A stretch of DNA of 21,098 nucleotides from Perkinsus olseni. Taxonomy: Eukaryota; Perkinsozoa; Perkinsida; Perkinsidae. The stretch is from assembly GCA_013115135.1 (NCBI GenBank), contig JABANP010000711.1, forward strand, positions 1 through 21,098, given 5' to 3'. Every line of letters begins with the position of its first letter. Within the stretch, counting starts at the first letter, position 1. The position numbers and the translations under genes are program-made. Under the pieces are notes generated by a model. The model did no database searches and had not been told where the DNA came from. It saw only the letters and a program-made list of their open reading frames with translations. Shown here piece after piece: positions 11,125 through 18,892 of the stretch.

Positions 11125-11261
11125 GGTGTTTGAAACTTCCTGTTGTTTTTCCAACAACAGGAAGCTACTGCAGAAAGGTGTTTGAAACTTCCTGTTGTTT
11201 TTCCAACAACAGGAAGCTACTGCAGAAAGGTGTTTGAAACACCTTTCTGCTGTAGCTTCCT
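11125..11261. repeat. 52-bp tandem duplication built of nested palindromes
   Basis: A 52-bp unit occurs at 11125-11176 and again, identically, at 11177-11228, and a third copy starts at 11229. Each unit contains a perfect hairpin (CTTCCTGTTGTT, short loop, AACAACAGGAAG). The third copy turns into the reverse complement of the unit: 11211-11235 and 11237-11261 are 25-bp arms with one mismatch around a single central base. The unit's second half can therefore pair either with its own hairpin arm or with the final inverted arm. From 11262 the sequence is unrelated. No coding function is apparent. Confidence 0.95.
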
Positions 11262-11409
11262 TCGTATTTGACATGGCATTGGCGAAGTTAAATTTCCCAG
11301 AGGCGGGAAAATGAAAGTTCCAAGGACCAGCCACGAATATTGAAGGGTCGAATGTGAATTTGAAGTTCCTTATTTCGAAATTGGAAGTCCCATCGTGTCG
11401 AAATTGAAC

Positions 11410-11940
11410 TTACGAAGGATTAACGTGCGAATTCGAAAGTCCCACCACGGAGTTGAAGGTTCTTGGTAGCCATCCTCCCACAGGAGGATCAGCGGGAGTG
11501 AAATTCACACAAGCAGAGGAAATGTGCGTGGAGCCTGCTACGAGGTGCTTCAATAACGCTAGAGCTAGTGGACTGTAAGCATAAGAAACTGTAGAATCAC
11601 CAATGGTTGTACGCGCGGATGTGAGCTGAACCCAGCCCTCCGCACCCTGGATGTGGAGGTAGGGCACCAGGCAAAATTTGGCGGTTTCACGCGTAAGAAG
11701 CTCAAGAATGCTTCTTTAAGGAGAATTTTGAAATAGGCCCCAGAGGCCGCTGCCTTGGTCCGTTGTGGACACAGAGTCAGGTGGTCTCTGCCAGAGACCA
11801 GAGACTTTCTGGTACCCTACTGAACAGTAGTGGTAGGCACCAACCGTGATTTGGTGCGGCTCTGACGATGCAATCGAGGAAATAAATAGAAGTCTGGCCA
11901 CAGAGGCAGACTTCACAGTCAGAGCCCTACCACGTGCTGT
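11410..11940 (-). pseudogene. Broken ORF of unknown family (one internal stop)
   Basis: One minus-strand frame is open from 11940 to a terminal TAA at 11410 except for a single TAA at about 11716-11718. Both halves read like protein: upstream ARLLFISSIASSEPHQITVG, downstream ELLTRETAKFCLVPYLHIQG followed by a Ser/Ala-rich stretch with LALALLKHL and CVNFTPADPPVGGW. No ATG opens the frame, so the 5' end is missing, spliced from elsewhere, or lost. I do not recognise a family. The sequence over the first half contains the perfect palindromes at 11782-11800 and 11817-11830, so this could also be non-coding DNA that happens to be open. The continuous frame across the stop is the main support for a decayed gene. 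Confidence 0.35.
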
Positions 11941-12150
11941 TCACACTCCCAACTTCTGCATCATGGGAATTTTAACGTGCGGAATAGATATTCCCGTTTC
12001 AGATTCGTACATCCAACTTCGCTCGCCTCGGCGAACATGCACCGGATGGCTCCATTGTCGAACTAGATATTGAAAAGGTGTATTTGTGATGAAGAAATGC
12101 CTCTGCTCGGGTTCGACCCGTGATCGTCATTCGTATTCAAAACTGCAACT
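11941..12150. other. Short unassigned interval
   Basis: Nothing convincing is seen. A plus-strand frame is open across 11846-12073 but overlaps the better-supported minus-strand frame. A symmetric CGGGTTCGACCCG lies near 12112-12124 and resembles a tRNA T-arm, but no tRNA can be folded around it. Confidence 0.3.
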
Positions 12151-12513
12151 TTATTGTGAATGTCCCGCTGGAATTCGAACCTGGTGAAAGCTTCTAGAGT
12201 GAGATGGAGAGTCAAAGTCGCCCAGGTCAATGTTAGAGTCTACCGATACATGGCCCTCGTCAACGTCCTCATAAGCCGCACTGATGGCTTCCATATTATC
12301 TCCAACCGAACTTTCACCACCATAGTCCAACTCAACATCATCAATATCGTAGCCAGAATACATCCTGGAGTAAAAACCGAGAGATAAGACTCTAATAGTC
12401 CATACAGAAAGGAAACACTGAAGTACTCACTTTGAATCACTAGAATATAGCATAGTAGGGGACAGATGCACACAAATCAGAGTCACACATGAAAGGACTG
12501 GGCGAACGACCAT
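12151..12513 (-). CDS. Small acidic hypothetical protein, two exons, possible signal peptide
   Basis: The minus strand has an exon 12513-12431, a clean 66-nt GTGAGT...CAG intron (12430-12365) and an exon 12364-12151 ending in TAA. Joined in phase these give 98 residues. The second exon is strikingly acidic (YDIDDVELDYGGE, EDVDEG, NIDLGDFDS) and poor in Lys. With the ATG at 12513 the N-terminus is MVVRPVLSCVTLICVHLSPT, hydrophobic and secretion-like, with stops just upstream in that frame. Other starts are possible: the ATG at 12453, or the ATG at 12363 directly after the splice acceptor, which could instead be a trans-splice site in an organism that uses spliced leaders. No family is recognised. 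The acidic exon and the in-phase intron are the solid part; the first exon overlaps another open frame. Confidence 0.5.
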
Positions 12514-12525
12514 ACGCTATCACTG

Positions 12526-12571
12526 GTCTACCGCAGTTCTTGAAGCGGTAGACCCGCTTCTTGACAAGAAG
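12526..12571. repeat. Overlapping perfect hairpins
   Basis: GTCTACCGC (12526-12534) pairs exactly with GCGGTAGAC (12545-12553). The latter overlaps GAAGCGG (12542-12548), which pairs exactly with CCGCTTC (12554-12560), which in turn overlaps the palindrome CTTCTTGACAAGAAG (12557-12571). The three hairpins exclude one another because they share arms. They lie just upstream of the small acidic gene on the minus strand and so could sit in its 5' leader, which is inference. Confidence 0.8.
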
Positions 12572-12739
12572 CGATGCTTGACCGCTGAACCAATTTGCTC
12601 CGACCAAATCGACATTAACCACACTGTCTGGACTCCTATGTTTCCCAAGTGAGGTCTGTCTTGAGGCTTAAGTTGAGGTTTCCAGACCGTAAGACGCATT
12701 CGCTTCGCGTTGGCAACGGAATATGCTTCCCGGCTCATC

Positions 12740-13327
12740 GGCGATCTCTGGCCCAGGATCTGGGTCTCAGATCACCGATATGGACGAGTACCAACTAAGA
12801 GCAAGCTGTACAAGAACCGATACTACTATCGACGATAGTCTATCGTGATGATGACACACACAATAGCACACACAGTGGCACTGGCTAAGGTTCATATTCG
12901 CAGCCTAGCCGTTGTTGCTTGGGTACATAACTGACCGGTACTGCATGTGCTGTGAATTGATCGTTATTACTGTGTTGTTCAAGGTTTATTCCCATTCGTA
13001 TGATCTCTCCGCATTACGTCGAATTCCCAAATCTTTCAGGCGTGCCCGTGGAACTTTGTCTTACTGAGGCATATTTGGCGTAGATGCTCGGCTGTCCGGT
13101 TTCATGTTTCCTCCGTTCGAGACTGAGCTCATCGCGATCTGGGCTGAAGGATGGACTGTGAAGTTGATAAGTGGATGTGCGGCAGACCCACTACGAGTGG
13201 ATCTGTGACAGATCATCTTTGTCAGGGCGACCCGGGCCGGGCCTCTAACGGCCCATCACTGAGTTGGCAGATAAAGAACGGCCATAGCTCGGCCCGAGCA
13301 AAAGTACGCGTGACGAGTCGTCGCTGA
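12740..13327. other. Palindrome-rich region without recognised gene
   Basis: I see no gene. Perfect or near-perfect inverted repeats include ATCGGCGATCT (12737-12747) with its partner at 12769-12779 (one mismatch), which encloses GATCTG-N5-CAGATC (12757-12773); ACTATCGACGATAGT (12825-12839) overlapping ACGATAGTCTATCGT (12832-12846); GATCTGTGACAGATC (13200-13214); GCTCGGCCCGAGC (13287-13299); and GACGAGTCGTC overlapping GTCGTCGCTGACGAC (13312-13331). A CA-rich run is present near 12854-12873. A minus-strand frame from an ATG at 12738 to 12520 is open but shows no recognisable domain. Confidence 0.5.
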
Positions 13328-13949
13328 CGACTAACATACGCAATCACACTGAGGGGCTCTCAGCGGTGGCGGAGAGACAGACGAATCGGCCATTGGCCGA
13401 GAATCTTGCACTCTTGCTCTCACTTCAATTTCCTCAATTCGTGTTGGTCAGCGCAGAGTCTTTGCCGTTTCCTTTCCGCCGATCGAAAGCTGGGTCGAGT
13501 CTTCTTCTTTCGGCTCGAAGTGAATCTTTACCCTGACGGTTTTGCCACTCCTTCGGAGAGGGCACATTCTGGCAAAACTGAGACGACCAAGGAGCCGTCT
13601 CGGAGACTGGACCCGGGTGGTGTCTTCATTTCGCTACGACCTATGATCGACCTAAGATACCCTTGCGAGTTTTCATTCCCATCCTCCTTCAATGTCTCGC
13701 CGGTGCACTCCACGGAAAGCGGCGATCGAAGCTCGGAAACGACTAAGTCTTGGGAGCCGCCAAGGAACGAGACGTGAGCCCAGCGGCTTCTCATTCGATC
13801 GTTGTGAGGGAATTGCGTTCAGGAACGAAGGGTTCCCCCCGGCGGACCCAGCGATCGACTCCCAAGGTCGGCCGAAAATCCTCGCTGTGCGAAGATACGT
13901 CTGGGAGCTGCAAGAAAAGTTGCAGGAGAAAATTCTGGTTCGAAGATGA
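13328..13949 (+). CDS. Spliced hypothetical gene, 5' end not found
   Basis: A plus-strand frame is open from 13328 and reads as a Ser/Thr/Glu/Pro-rich protein (SERAHSGKTETTKEPSRR, HSTESGDRSSETTKSWEPP). At 13774-13822 there is a 49-nt GTGAGC...TTCAG intron of the same kind as those in the MULE gene. Splicing it carries the frame in phase into 13823-13949, giving FPPADPAIDSQGRPKILAV, then VWELQEKLQEK and a TGA stop. No ATG opens the first exon except an internal one near 13643, so an upstream exon is likely. No domain is recognised; the C-terminus looks helical. Overlapping open frames on both strands lower confidence, but none uses the splice sites as cleanly. Confidence 0.45.
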
Positions 13950-14187
13950 TGAGATTGGGGAGCTGGCGAGAGACTGTCGCGCGGGAAGGAAAACTCTGTG
14001 GGAGAAATTGGCTGGGTACTCGATACAGGTGGGGCTGTCGGGGAGGGGCCAGCCAGGGGTCGAACTGGTTGTTGCTCAGTTTGATTTTGATGAGAGAAGG
14101 TTGAATTTGAAGGTTGGTGAAGGGGATTTGGGACGAGGAGAGAGCCAGGTGTATTTGGTAGTAACGTCTAGGGAGGGTCGGGATTAA
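13939..14187 (+). CDS. Possible continuation of the preceding gene in a shifted frame
   Basis: Directly past the end of the previous coding frame, a different frame continues without a stop to 14187: FEDDEIGELARDCRAGRK, then LWEKLAGYSIQVGL, ELVVAQFDFDERRLNLKVGE and VYLVVTSREGRD. Its composition is coding-like (many G-starting codons, acidic and aliphatic residues). It lacks its own ATG near this point. A one-base difference around 13936-13940 would join the two frames, so a frameshift or an error is possible; a separate exon is the alternative. The minus strand is also open here (13819-14295) but is Ser/Pro/Gln-rich without recognisable order. Confidence 0.3.
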   Translation, partial: FEDDEIGELARDCRAGRKTLWEKLAGYSIQVGLSGRGQPGVELVVAQFDFDERRLNLKVGEGDLGRGESQVYLVVTSREGRD

Positions 14188-14518
14188 CACAACAGACAAA
14201 CCGCAGGACAGAAGCACGGCGAAATATGCTGGGCTTTGCTGGGTCGTGTGATTATTCGACGTAGAGGCCGTAGGTTCGACCCCTAGTTGGCGCATTTTCT
14301 TTACGTTCCTTGTCTACCGTCGGTATCATCCCCTCCCGTGCGATCTCCTGCTCCGCTACGCTTAGCGGGCTGGCCGAAATCTGGATGTCGTCGAGATTGT
14401 CCGTTGGCACGACCATTAGTGACTGGATGCGGTATCTTCTGTCCAATCATTCGTGTCGCTTCTGGCGTCTATTGAGAGATAGACAATAGACAATAGGGCG
14501 AGGCTTCGCTAGAAGTTG
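14188..14518. other. Interval with a tRNA-like 3' half and weak ORFs
   Basis: At about 14266-14294 the plus strand reads like the T-arm and 3' acceptor strand of a tRNA (GTAGGTTCGACCCCTAG then TTGGCGCA), followed at once by TTTT, a possible RNA polymerase III stop. No matching 5' half (about GCGCCAA) is present upstream, so it is at most a relic or a B-box. A minus-strand frame (14446-14252) reads VVPTDNLDDIQISASPLSVA and ends in the tRNA-like part; it is too short to assign. A short hairpin GTCTAT/ATAGAC lies near 14467-14484. Confidence 0.25.
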
Positions 14519-14725
14519 ATGTCTCTTAAGGTTAACGAGGTTGTATTTGACATACGTAATTGCCTCGGAGCTTCGATGTTCGCGGAGGGCTTCCCGGAGT
14601 GCAAACTGAAGGAAGTGGGAGAGCGAGGACGATACGCTGGTTCCACCATCAACTGTGCATCCTTATGTGTAGGGAGAGGAGTGGTATTACCTGTTGAACG
14701 AGATGTAGTTGCAGATACAAGATGA
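14519..14725 (+). CDS. Small hypothetical ORF next to the duplication junction
   Basis: From the ATG at 14519 a 68-residue frame reads MSLKVNEVVFDIRNCLG, then FAEGFPECKLKEVGERG, GSTINCASLCVGRG and VLPVERDVVADTR before TGA. The composition looks coding, and it lies in unique DNA just before the 14786 junction. Its last 39 bases are antisense to the foreign tail of copy B Gag-Pol. It could be the first exon of a host gene cut by the rearrangement, or a chance frame. No family is recognised. Confidence 0.3.
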   Translation: MSLKVNEVVFDIRNCLGASMFAEGFPECKLKEVGERGRYAGSTINCASLCVGRGVVLPVERDVVADTR

Positions 14726-17700
14726 CCGCCGCAATGCGCCCAAGGGATCGTCGCCAATCGTACTGGCTTCCTGTCTATATCGATAGCGCAAGGACGAATT
14801 GACAGAACACGCGGCAGGTGAGGCCCCAAGGCTAGACAGTATTTCGCTGACGGGGACTCCACCGATATCGACATCAGCGAGTTGACGAGGATCCTGTAGT
14901 ACTTCCTTTACGTGGAGTAAAACATCGTCCTCAGTCATATCGGCTACGCCTCGTAGGGTGTCAGATACAGAAGGACTCTGTGACGGATCAGAGGTGTCAC
15001 CCAAGGGGTCAGGCTCAGTGGTCAGGAGGGATATACCAGAGTGTAGAGATTGGGGCGAGGCACAGATATCAATGGGCTCGAGGTCCGCAAATTTGTGCGA
15101 GGATCCCCTATCAAAGACAGTAGCGCATTCATCAGCAGCACTAACTACTAAGAATGTGAGGGGGGACTCAATAAGGTTCTGGGTATTCGACTCCGCCGGA
15201 GGGAGATTGTAAGGTCCGTCCTGGGAGACAGAATTCCCGAGCGGTGGCAGGTCAAGCTCCAAGGCTGGGTGGCGCGATAAGTAGTCCGCCAAATAATTAT
15301 GCAAACCAGATATGTGGTACAAATCAATCGGTAATCGGTAGTCTCGAGAGATCTGTTCCCGTAAGTCATTGAGCGACCGGCTCAGCCTCTCGAGCGCAGT
15401 ACGGTCGTAGCTGCGCGAGGGTTTACTAGTTTCAAGGGCCCATGATAGGGCAGAAATATTATCACAGAAAACAACCGCCGTGTCGAAGCGGTCGCGGGCG
15501 TCCAGGAAACGCCCTAACCAGTCGTAGACACATTGCAGGCAGCGGCTCAGGGTGTGCGCCTCTTTACGATTGATGTGCCACTTGGACGACGCATTTGAGT
15601 CGCTCCACTCACCAGCATGGGCTTCCAAAAGGTGGAAGGCGGGATTGGAGGCAGAGAGGTCCGGGGCGCTACCTTTCGGGATAGCTGAGCCCGTGTACAC
15701 AAGAAAGGCCCAGCCAGATTCGCTCGCATCACAGAAACCGAGGATGTAGCGATGGTGGGTTGGAACTGACGAATGTCGGCAATTGCCGAAGTCGTCTGAT
15801 TGGCCCGCGGCTATCAATTTGTTGAGGTTCTTACGGCAGGAGTCAGAGATTACCCACTGGGAGTCCCACCCTTTACGGGTGTTGCCGTAAGGGCTGCGTC
15901 CACCCCAGCGACGTAGTTTGTCGGCTACGTATCGGGTGATTGGATGGAGACGAACCCCATCGTACAGCGCTCCCGCAATTTGGAATATTCGCCGCCGCGA
16001 TACGGGGCTACTAACCGACGAGCGGTCTTCGTCGGGGGGGAGGCACTGAATGCAGAGGCCTCCGTCTTCAGATCGCGACCAGAGACAGCCCAGGTGACGC
16101 ACAGCGTCGCCCGACGGTTCAACCCAATCAGTTTTTTCCCTTGGGAAGTTCGCCCCTAACAGCGGAGCTATACTGGTCATGATCGATGCCATACGGTGGC
16201 ACAAGTTGGGAAGGCCGCACAAAATGATATCATCGTAGTATGGTAGGATCATCAGTCCGGGGACCAGACTGACATATTCGCGAGTGCTGGTACAGTGGAC
16301 AGGGCGGCCCAGCAATCCAGTGAGACTTGCATTCAACAATTCTCTGACCTGGCCAGCTAGGCTGGCCGGTCCGTGTGTCAGGCCAAACGCCAGACGGCCG
16401 CACTCGAAAGCGCGGCCGTCTGACAGGATTAACAGTCTCGCTCCTTCTCCCAAGTGTACCTTATAAAATGCTTTCGACAAATCCAAAAAGGCAAGGGAGA
16501 AGGAGTCCTTCCAGTTGGCTCTTATGTAGGCAATGCAGTCCGTCACTCCCCATCCCTCGTACGAGGCAGGGGGCAGGAAGGTATTGCAATAGCGGCAATC
16601 AGTAACCAATCGACAACGTGTGGATTTGTGGGCCTTCTGTATTATTGGGAAGGAGACTGCAGGATGACGAAGGGGAGAAAGCGGTTCGTCACACAATTGC
16701 GACTGTTCCCATTCTGCTTTGACTCCCCTTACTGGCACCTCTTTCCACCACCCGTTATCAATGAAGGTTTGCAGTTCGGAGCGGAACTGGGCTTGTTGCG
16801 CTTCAGTGAGCTTATTTATCAGAGGTACACTAAAGTCGACCGGCACGCTGGGTCTCTCCGACCTCTGTGAGTTCTTGTGGCTCACAGCGGAGTCCCACCA
16901 GACCTCGTACGCCATAGTCTGGTCAGGGTGGTCAGGGTGGTCAGGTTCCTCCGAGGATCCAGGCGCACGTAGACGGCGTATTCTACCATAGTATCGATTG
17001 GCTCCTGGCAATCGCTGGGGCTTGTCCAGTCTCCCGATCAGAGCCTCTTTAGCTCCTTGGATCTGGGAGGACAGTGACGAAAAGATGTCGCCCCGTGGGG
17101 TGGTAGTGGTCGCGAATTCGGGTAAACTTACATTTACCCCAAGCTCGCTCAGCCAGGGTCGACCAATCAACACTTGAACAGCCGGTAGATTTTCTACCAC
17201 TGCAAAGGATAGGTCCGCAGAGTAACCTCCTAGGCACACTCTCAGTCTAGTGCGCGCTATCGCGGTGACATTTCCCTGTATGGTCCGGACTGTGTTTGTC
17301 TCACTGACCAGCTCACACTCCACTCTAGTGGTGACATCGGAATCGATCAGATTGACGGATGACATTGTGTCAAACCCAGCAAGGGCCGCTATGTATTGTT
17401 CCGAAGATGAGTTTGTGTTTATAAGCTTCACTGGAGCTGTCAATAGGGCGCTCATACTGGAGGCACTCAAACTCATCAACGCAACACCGCGATCAGAATA
17501 GGCGGAAGCAGAAGAAACAGTAACTCCCGATGAGCCTCTCACCGGGTTTTTGCAATCCCGAACTCTGTGTCCGGATTGCCCGCAACCCAGACAGACACCA
17601 GCTTCAAACCGGCTCTTAACTACTTCTGCTGGCAAACCCAGCTTGGCGCTAGCCAGCTCCTTCTGTGGAGCTTTCGATTGCTCAAAGCGCTGTCTCTTAC

Positions 17701-18892
17701 CATCAGTATGAGATCGATGTTCATCGGAAGAAGGAGAGGAGAGCCCTCGCTTCTTACCGGCACCATGCGTATCCTCGGCCTGGGTGAAGCCAAGGTACTC
17801 ATCAACAGTGGAGCAACCAGAAGAATCAGCAAGTCGTTGTACGGCACGTGCTAGATCCTGTGTGTCCTTGATGTTGGCCGAAACGTCACTTAAGCTTCCC
17901 ACAAAGCAAGCGAAAGCAGTATCCTTCTCTCGGAAACGGGGGTAGTTTTGAAGAGTGAGCTTATATAATTCGATACGGGCCTTCCAGGATATTGTAACAT
18001 GACCAGTACAGACGGTAGATAATCGTCCGTGTAAATAGCTCTCTTCCTCGATTATCTTACCGAGCTCCATCTTCCCACCACGGGAAGGAATATTACACCA
18101 GCGACGTAACAGGACCACGGGGTTAGAATCTTCACGTCGTGAATCGTCTTCTAGCATCAGCTTCTCGACCTTGTCAACGATCTTATCACAGCAGGAGATC
18201 CAACCAGTGTAAAGTTCTTGAATAGTTTTCAGATACTCCTCGTTGACATCGTCATTGTCGGTGGGATCTTGGACCTTCTGCCAGTTCAGTAGGGGCGAGT
18301 CGGTGTTGACCTTGTTGTGATCATCAGCACACCTTACTTCCTCTACCAGCATTTCCTTCAGTTGAGCCACTACATATCTTGGGAGAGTAGCAGCATAGAG
18401 TAGAATACATAAAGGGCTGGCAGACCCCTCAACAGCTTGGACACACATCTCAACCTTCCGCTTATACACACTCCAAGACCACGATTTCGGCTTGTCGATT
18501 CTGTCAATGTGGAAGCCCAATTCTCTGGGGGCATCAGTATGAGCTTTGATCCCCCAAGCCTTACACACCGCGAGGACGCCACTGCCCAAGGGGCGGCCCT
18601 CACAGTTCACAAAGTTCAAGTAGGTCCAGCAAGGAGACTTGCTGCGACAACCCAGCAGTGTTTCAGCCAGTTGTAGACAAGACTGTTTAGAAGCATTACT
18701 CAAAGTCTCAGCCCAAGAAACAGAGTATGTCTTGCGAGCAGCTCGCTTCAGAGCGCTCTTCAACAAATCAGAAGAAAAGTTCGCAGAGATGGGAGTATCA
18801 GCATCCAGGGCTTTCTCGGATGATGCACCATGTGATTGGTTCCGAGCCCCTTCAACTGACTCCTCATCATCGGGATACAACGCAACTGGCAT
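14687..18892 (-). CDS. gag-pol: Gag-Pol polyprotein of an LTR-type retrotransposon, copy B (open; integrase replaced)
   Basis: The first ATG is at 18892, giving 1401 residues; the frame opens 14 codons earlier at a TTG directly after a TAG. Gag occupies roughly residues 1-430, with a helical central part and the zinc knuckle CLGCGQSGHRVRDC at 434-447. A retropepsin-like region follows: FDTMSS (Asp508; Met where Gly is usual) and LIGRPWLSELGV (575-586). RT motifs are RLVTDCRYCN (761-770), LAFLDLSKAF with Asp804, FGLTHGP, and YYDD (885-888). RNase H has Asp1055 (FCDASESGW), Glu1111, Asp1144 (FCDNISALSW) and the closing LHNYLADYLSRHP with Asp1203. About 165 linker residues follow. The last 32 residues (1370-1401) are encoded by unrelated DNA below 14786, where copy A continues into integrase. 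The copy is therefore open but lacks integrase and could not integrate on its own. The likely domain order is that of Ty3-type elements; the clade is not resolved. Confidence 0.92.
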   Translation of the reverse strand: MPVALYPDDEESVEGARNQSHGASSEKALDADTPISANFSSDLLKSALKRAARKTYSVSWAETLSNASKQSCLQLAETLLGCRSKSPCWTYLNFVNCEGRPLGSGVLAVCKAWGIKAHTDAPRELGFHIDRIDKPKSWSWSVYKRKVEMCVQAVEGSASPLCILLYAATLPRYVVAQLKEMLVEEVRCADDHNKVNTDSPLLNWQKVQDPTDNDDVNEEYLKTIQELYTGWISCCDKIVDKVEKLMLEDDSRREDSNPVVLLRRWCNIPSRGGKMELGKIIEEESYLHGRLSTVCTGHVTISWKARIELYKLTLQNYPRFREKDTAFACFVGSLSDVSANIKDTQDLARAVQRLADSSGCSTVDEYLGFTQAEDTHGAGKKRGLSSPSSDEHRSHTDGKRQRFEQSKAPQKELASAKLGLPAEVVKSRFEAGVCLGCGQSGHRVRDCKNPVRGSSGVTVSSASAYSDRGVALMSLSASSMSALLTAPVKLINTNSSSEQYIAALAGFDTMSSVNLIDSDVTTRVECELVSETNTVRTIQGNVTAIARTRLRVCLGGYSADLSFAVVENLPAVQVLIGRPWLSELGVNVSLPEFATTTTPRGDIFSSLSSQIQGAKEALIGRLDKPQRLPGANRYYGRIRRLRAPGSSEEPDHPDHPDQTMAYEVWWDSAVSHKNSQRSERPSVPVDFSVPLINKLTEAQQAQFRSELQTFIDNGWWKEVPVRGVKAEWEQSQLCDEPLSPLRHPAVSFPIIQKAHKSTRCRLVTDCRYCNTFLPPASYEGWGVTDCIAYIRANWKDSFSLAFLDLSKAFYKVHLGEGARLLILSDGRAFECGRLAFGLTHGPASLAGQVRELLNASLTGLLGRPVHCTSTREYVSLVPGLMILPYYDDIILCGLPNLCHRMASIMTSIAPLLGANFPREKTDWVEPSGDAVRHLGCLWSRSEDGGLCIQCLPPDEDRSSVSSPVSRRRIFQIAGALYDGVRLHPITRYVADKLRRWGGRSPYGNTRKGWDSQWVISDSCRKNLNKLIAAGQSDDFGNCRHSSVPTHHRYILGFCDASESGWAFLVYTGSAIPKGSAPDLSASNPAFHLLEAHAGEWSDSNASSKWHINRKEAHTLSRCLQCVYDWLGRFLDARDRFDTAVVFCDNISALSWALETSKPSRSYDRTALERLSRSLNDLREQISRDYRLPIDLYHISGLHNYLADYLSRHPALELDLPPLGNSVSQDGPYNLPPAESNTQNLIESPLTFLVVSAADECATVFDRGSSHKFADLEPIDICASPQSLHSGISLLTTEPDPLGDTSDPSQSPSVSDTLRGVADMTEDDVLLHVKEVLQDPRQLADVDIGGVPVSEILSSLGASPAACSVNSSLRYRYRQEASTIGDDPLGALRRSSCICNYISFNR
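16391..16422. repeat. 11-bp perfect inverted repeat inside RT coding sequence (copy B)
   Basis: CAGACGGCCGC and its exact reverse complement are separated by 10 bases, within codons just after the FGLTHGP segment on the plus-strand map. It is the same hairpin as at 2809-2840 in copy A. Confidence 0.7.

Noticed and set aside
11846..12073. 75-residue plus-strand ORF
   Set aside because: It overlaps the minus-strand frame and has no recognisable motif; support is no better than chance.
12105..12185. tRNA genes at the GTTCGA motifs near 12113 and 12170
   Set aside because: T-stems do not pair properly and no acceptor stem can be formed on either strand.
14206..14294. Complete tRNA gene
   Set aside because: No 5' acceptor strand or D-arm matches the 3' half; the anticodon stem is imperfect.
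13819..14295. 158-residue minus-strand ORF
   Set aside because: Composition is Ser/Pro/Gln-rich without domain; it is antisense to a more coding-like frame and runs into the tRNA-like sequence.
16919..16945. GGTCAGGGT triplet repeat as a regulatory element
   Set aside because: It is a 9-bp in-frame repeat coding DHP in the polyprotein (both copies); a small coding slippage product is sufficient.
16454..16991. Plus-strand ORFs over the retroelement (also 2361-3410 in copy A)
   Set aside because: They are antisense to conserved RT and protease motifs and carry no domain of their own.
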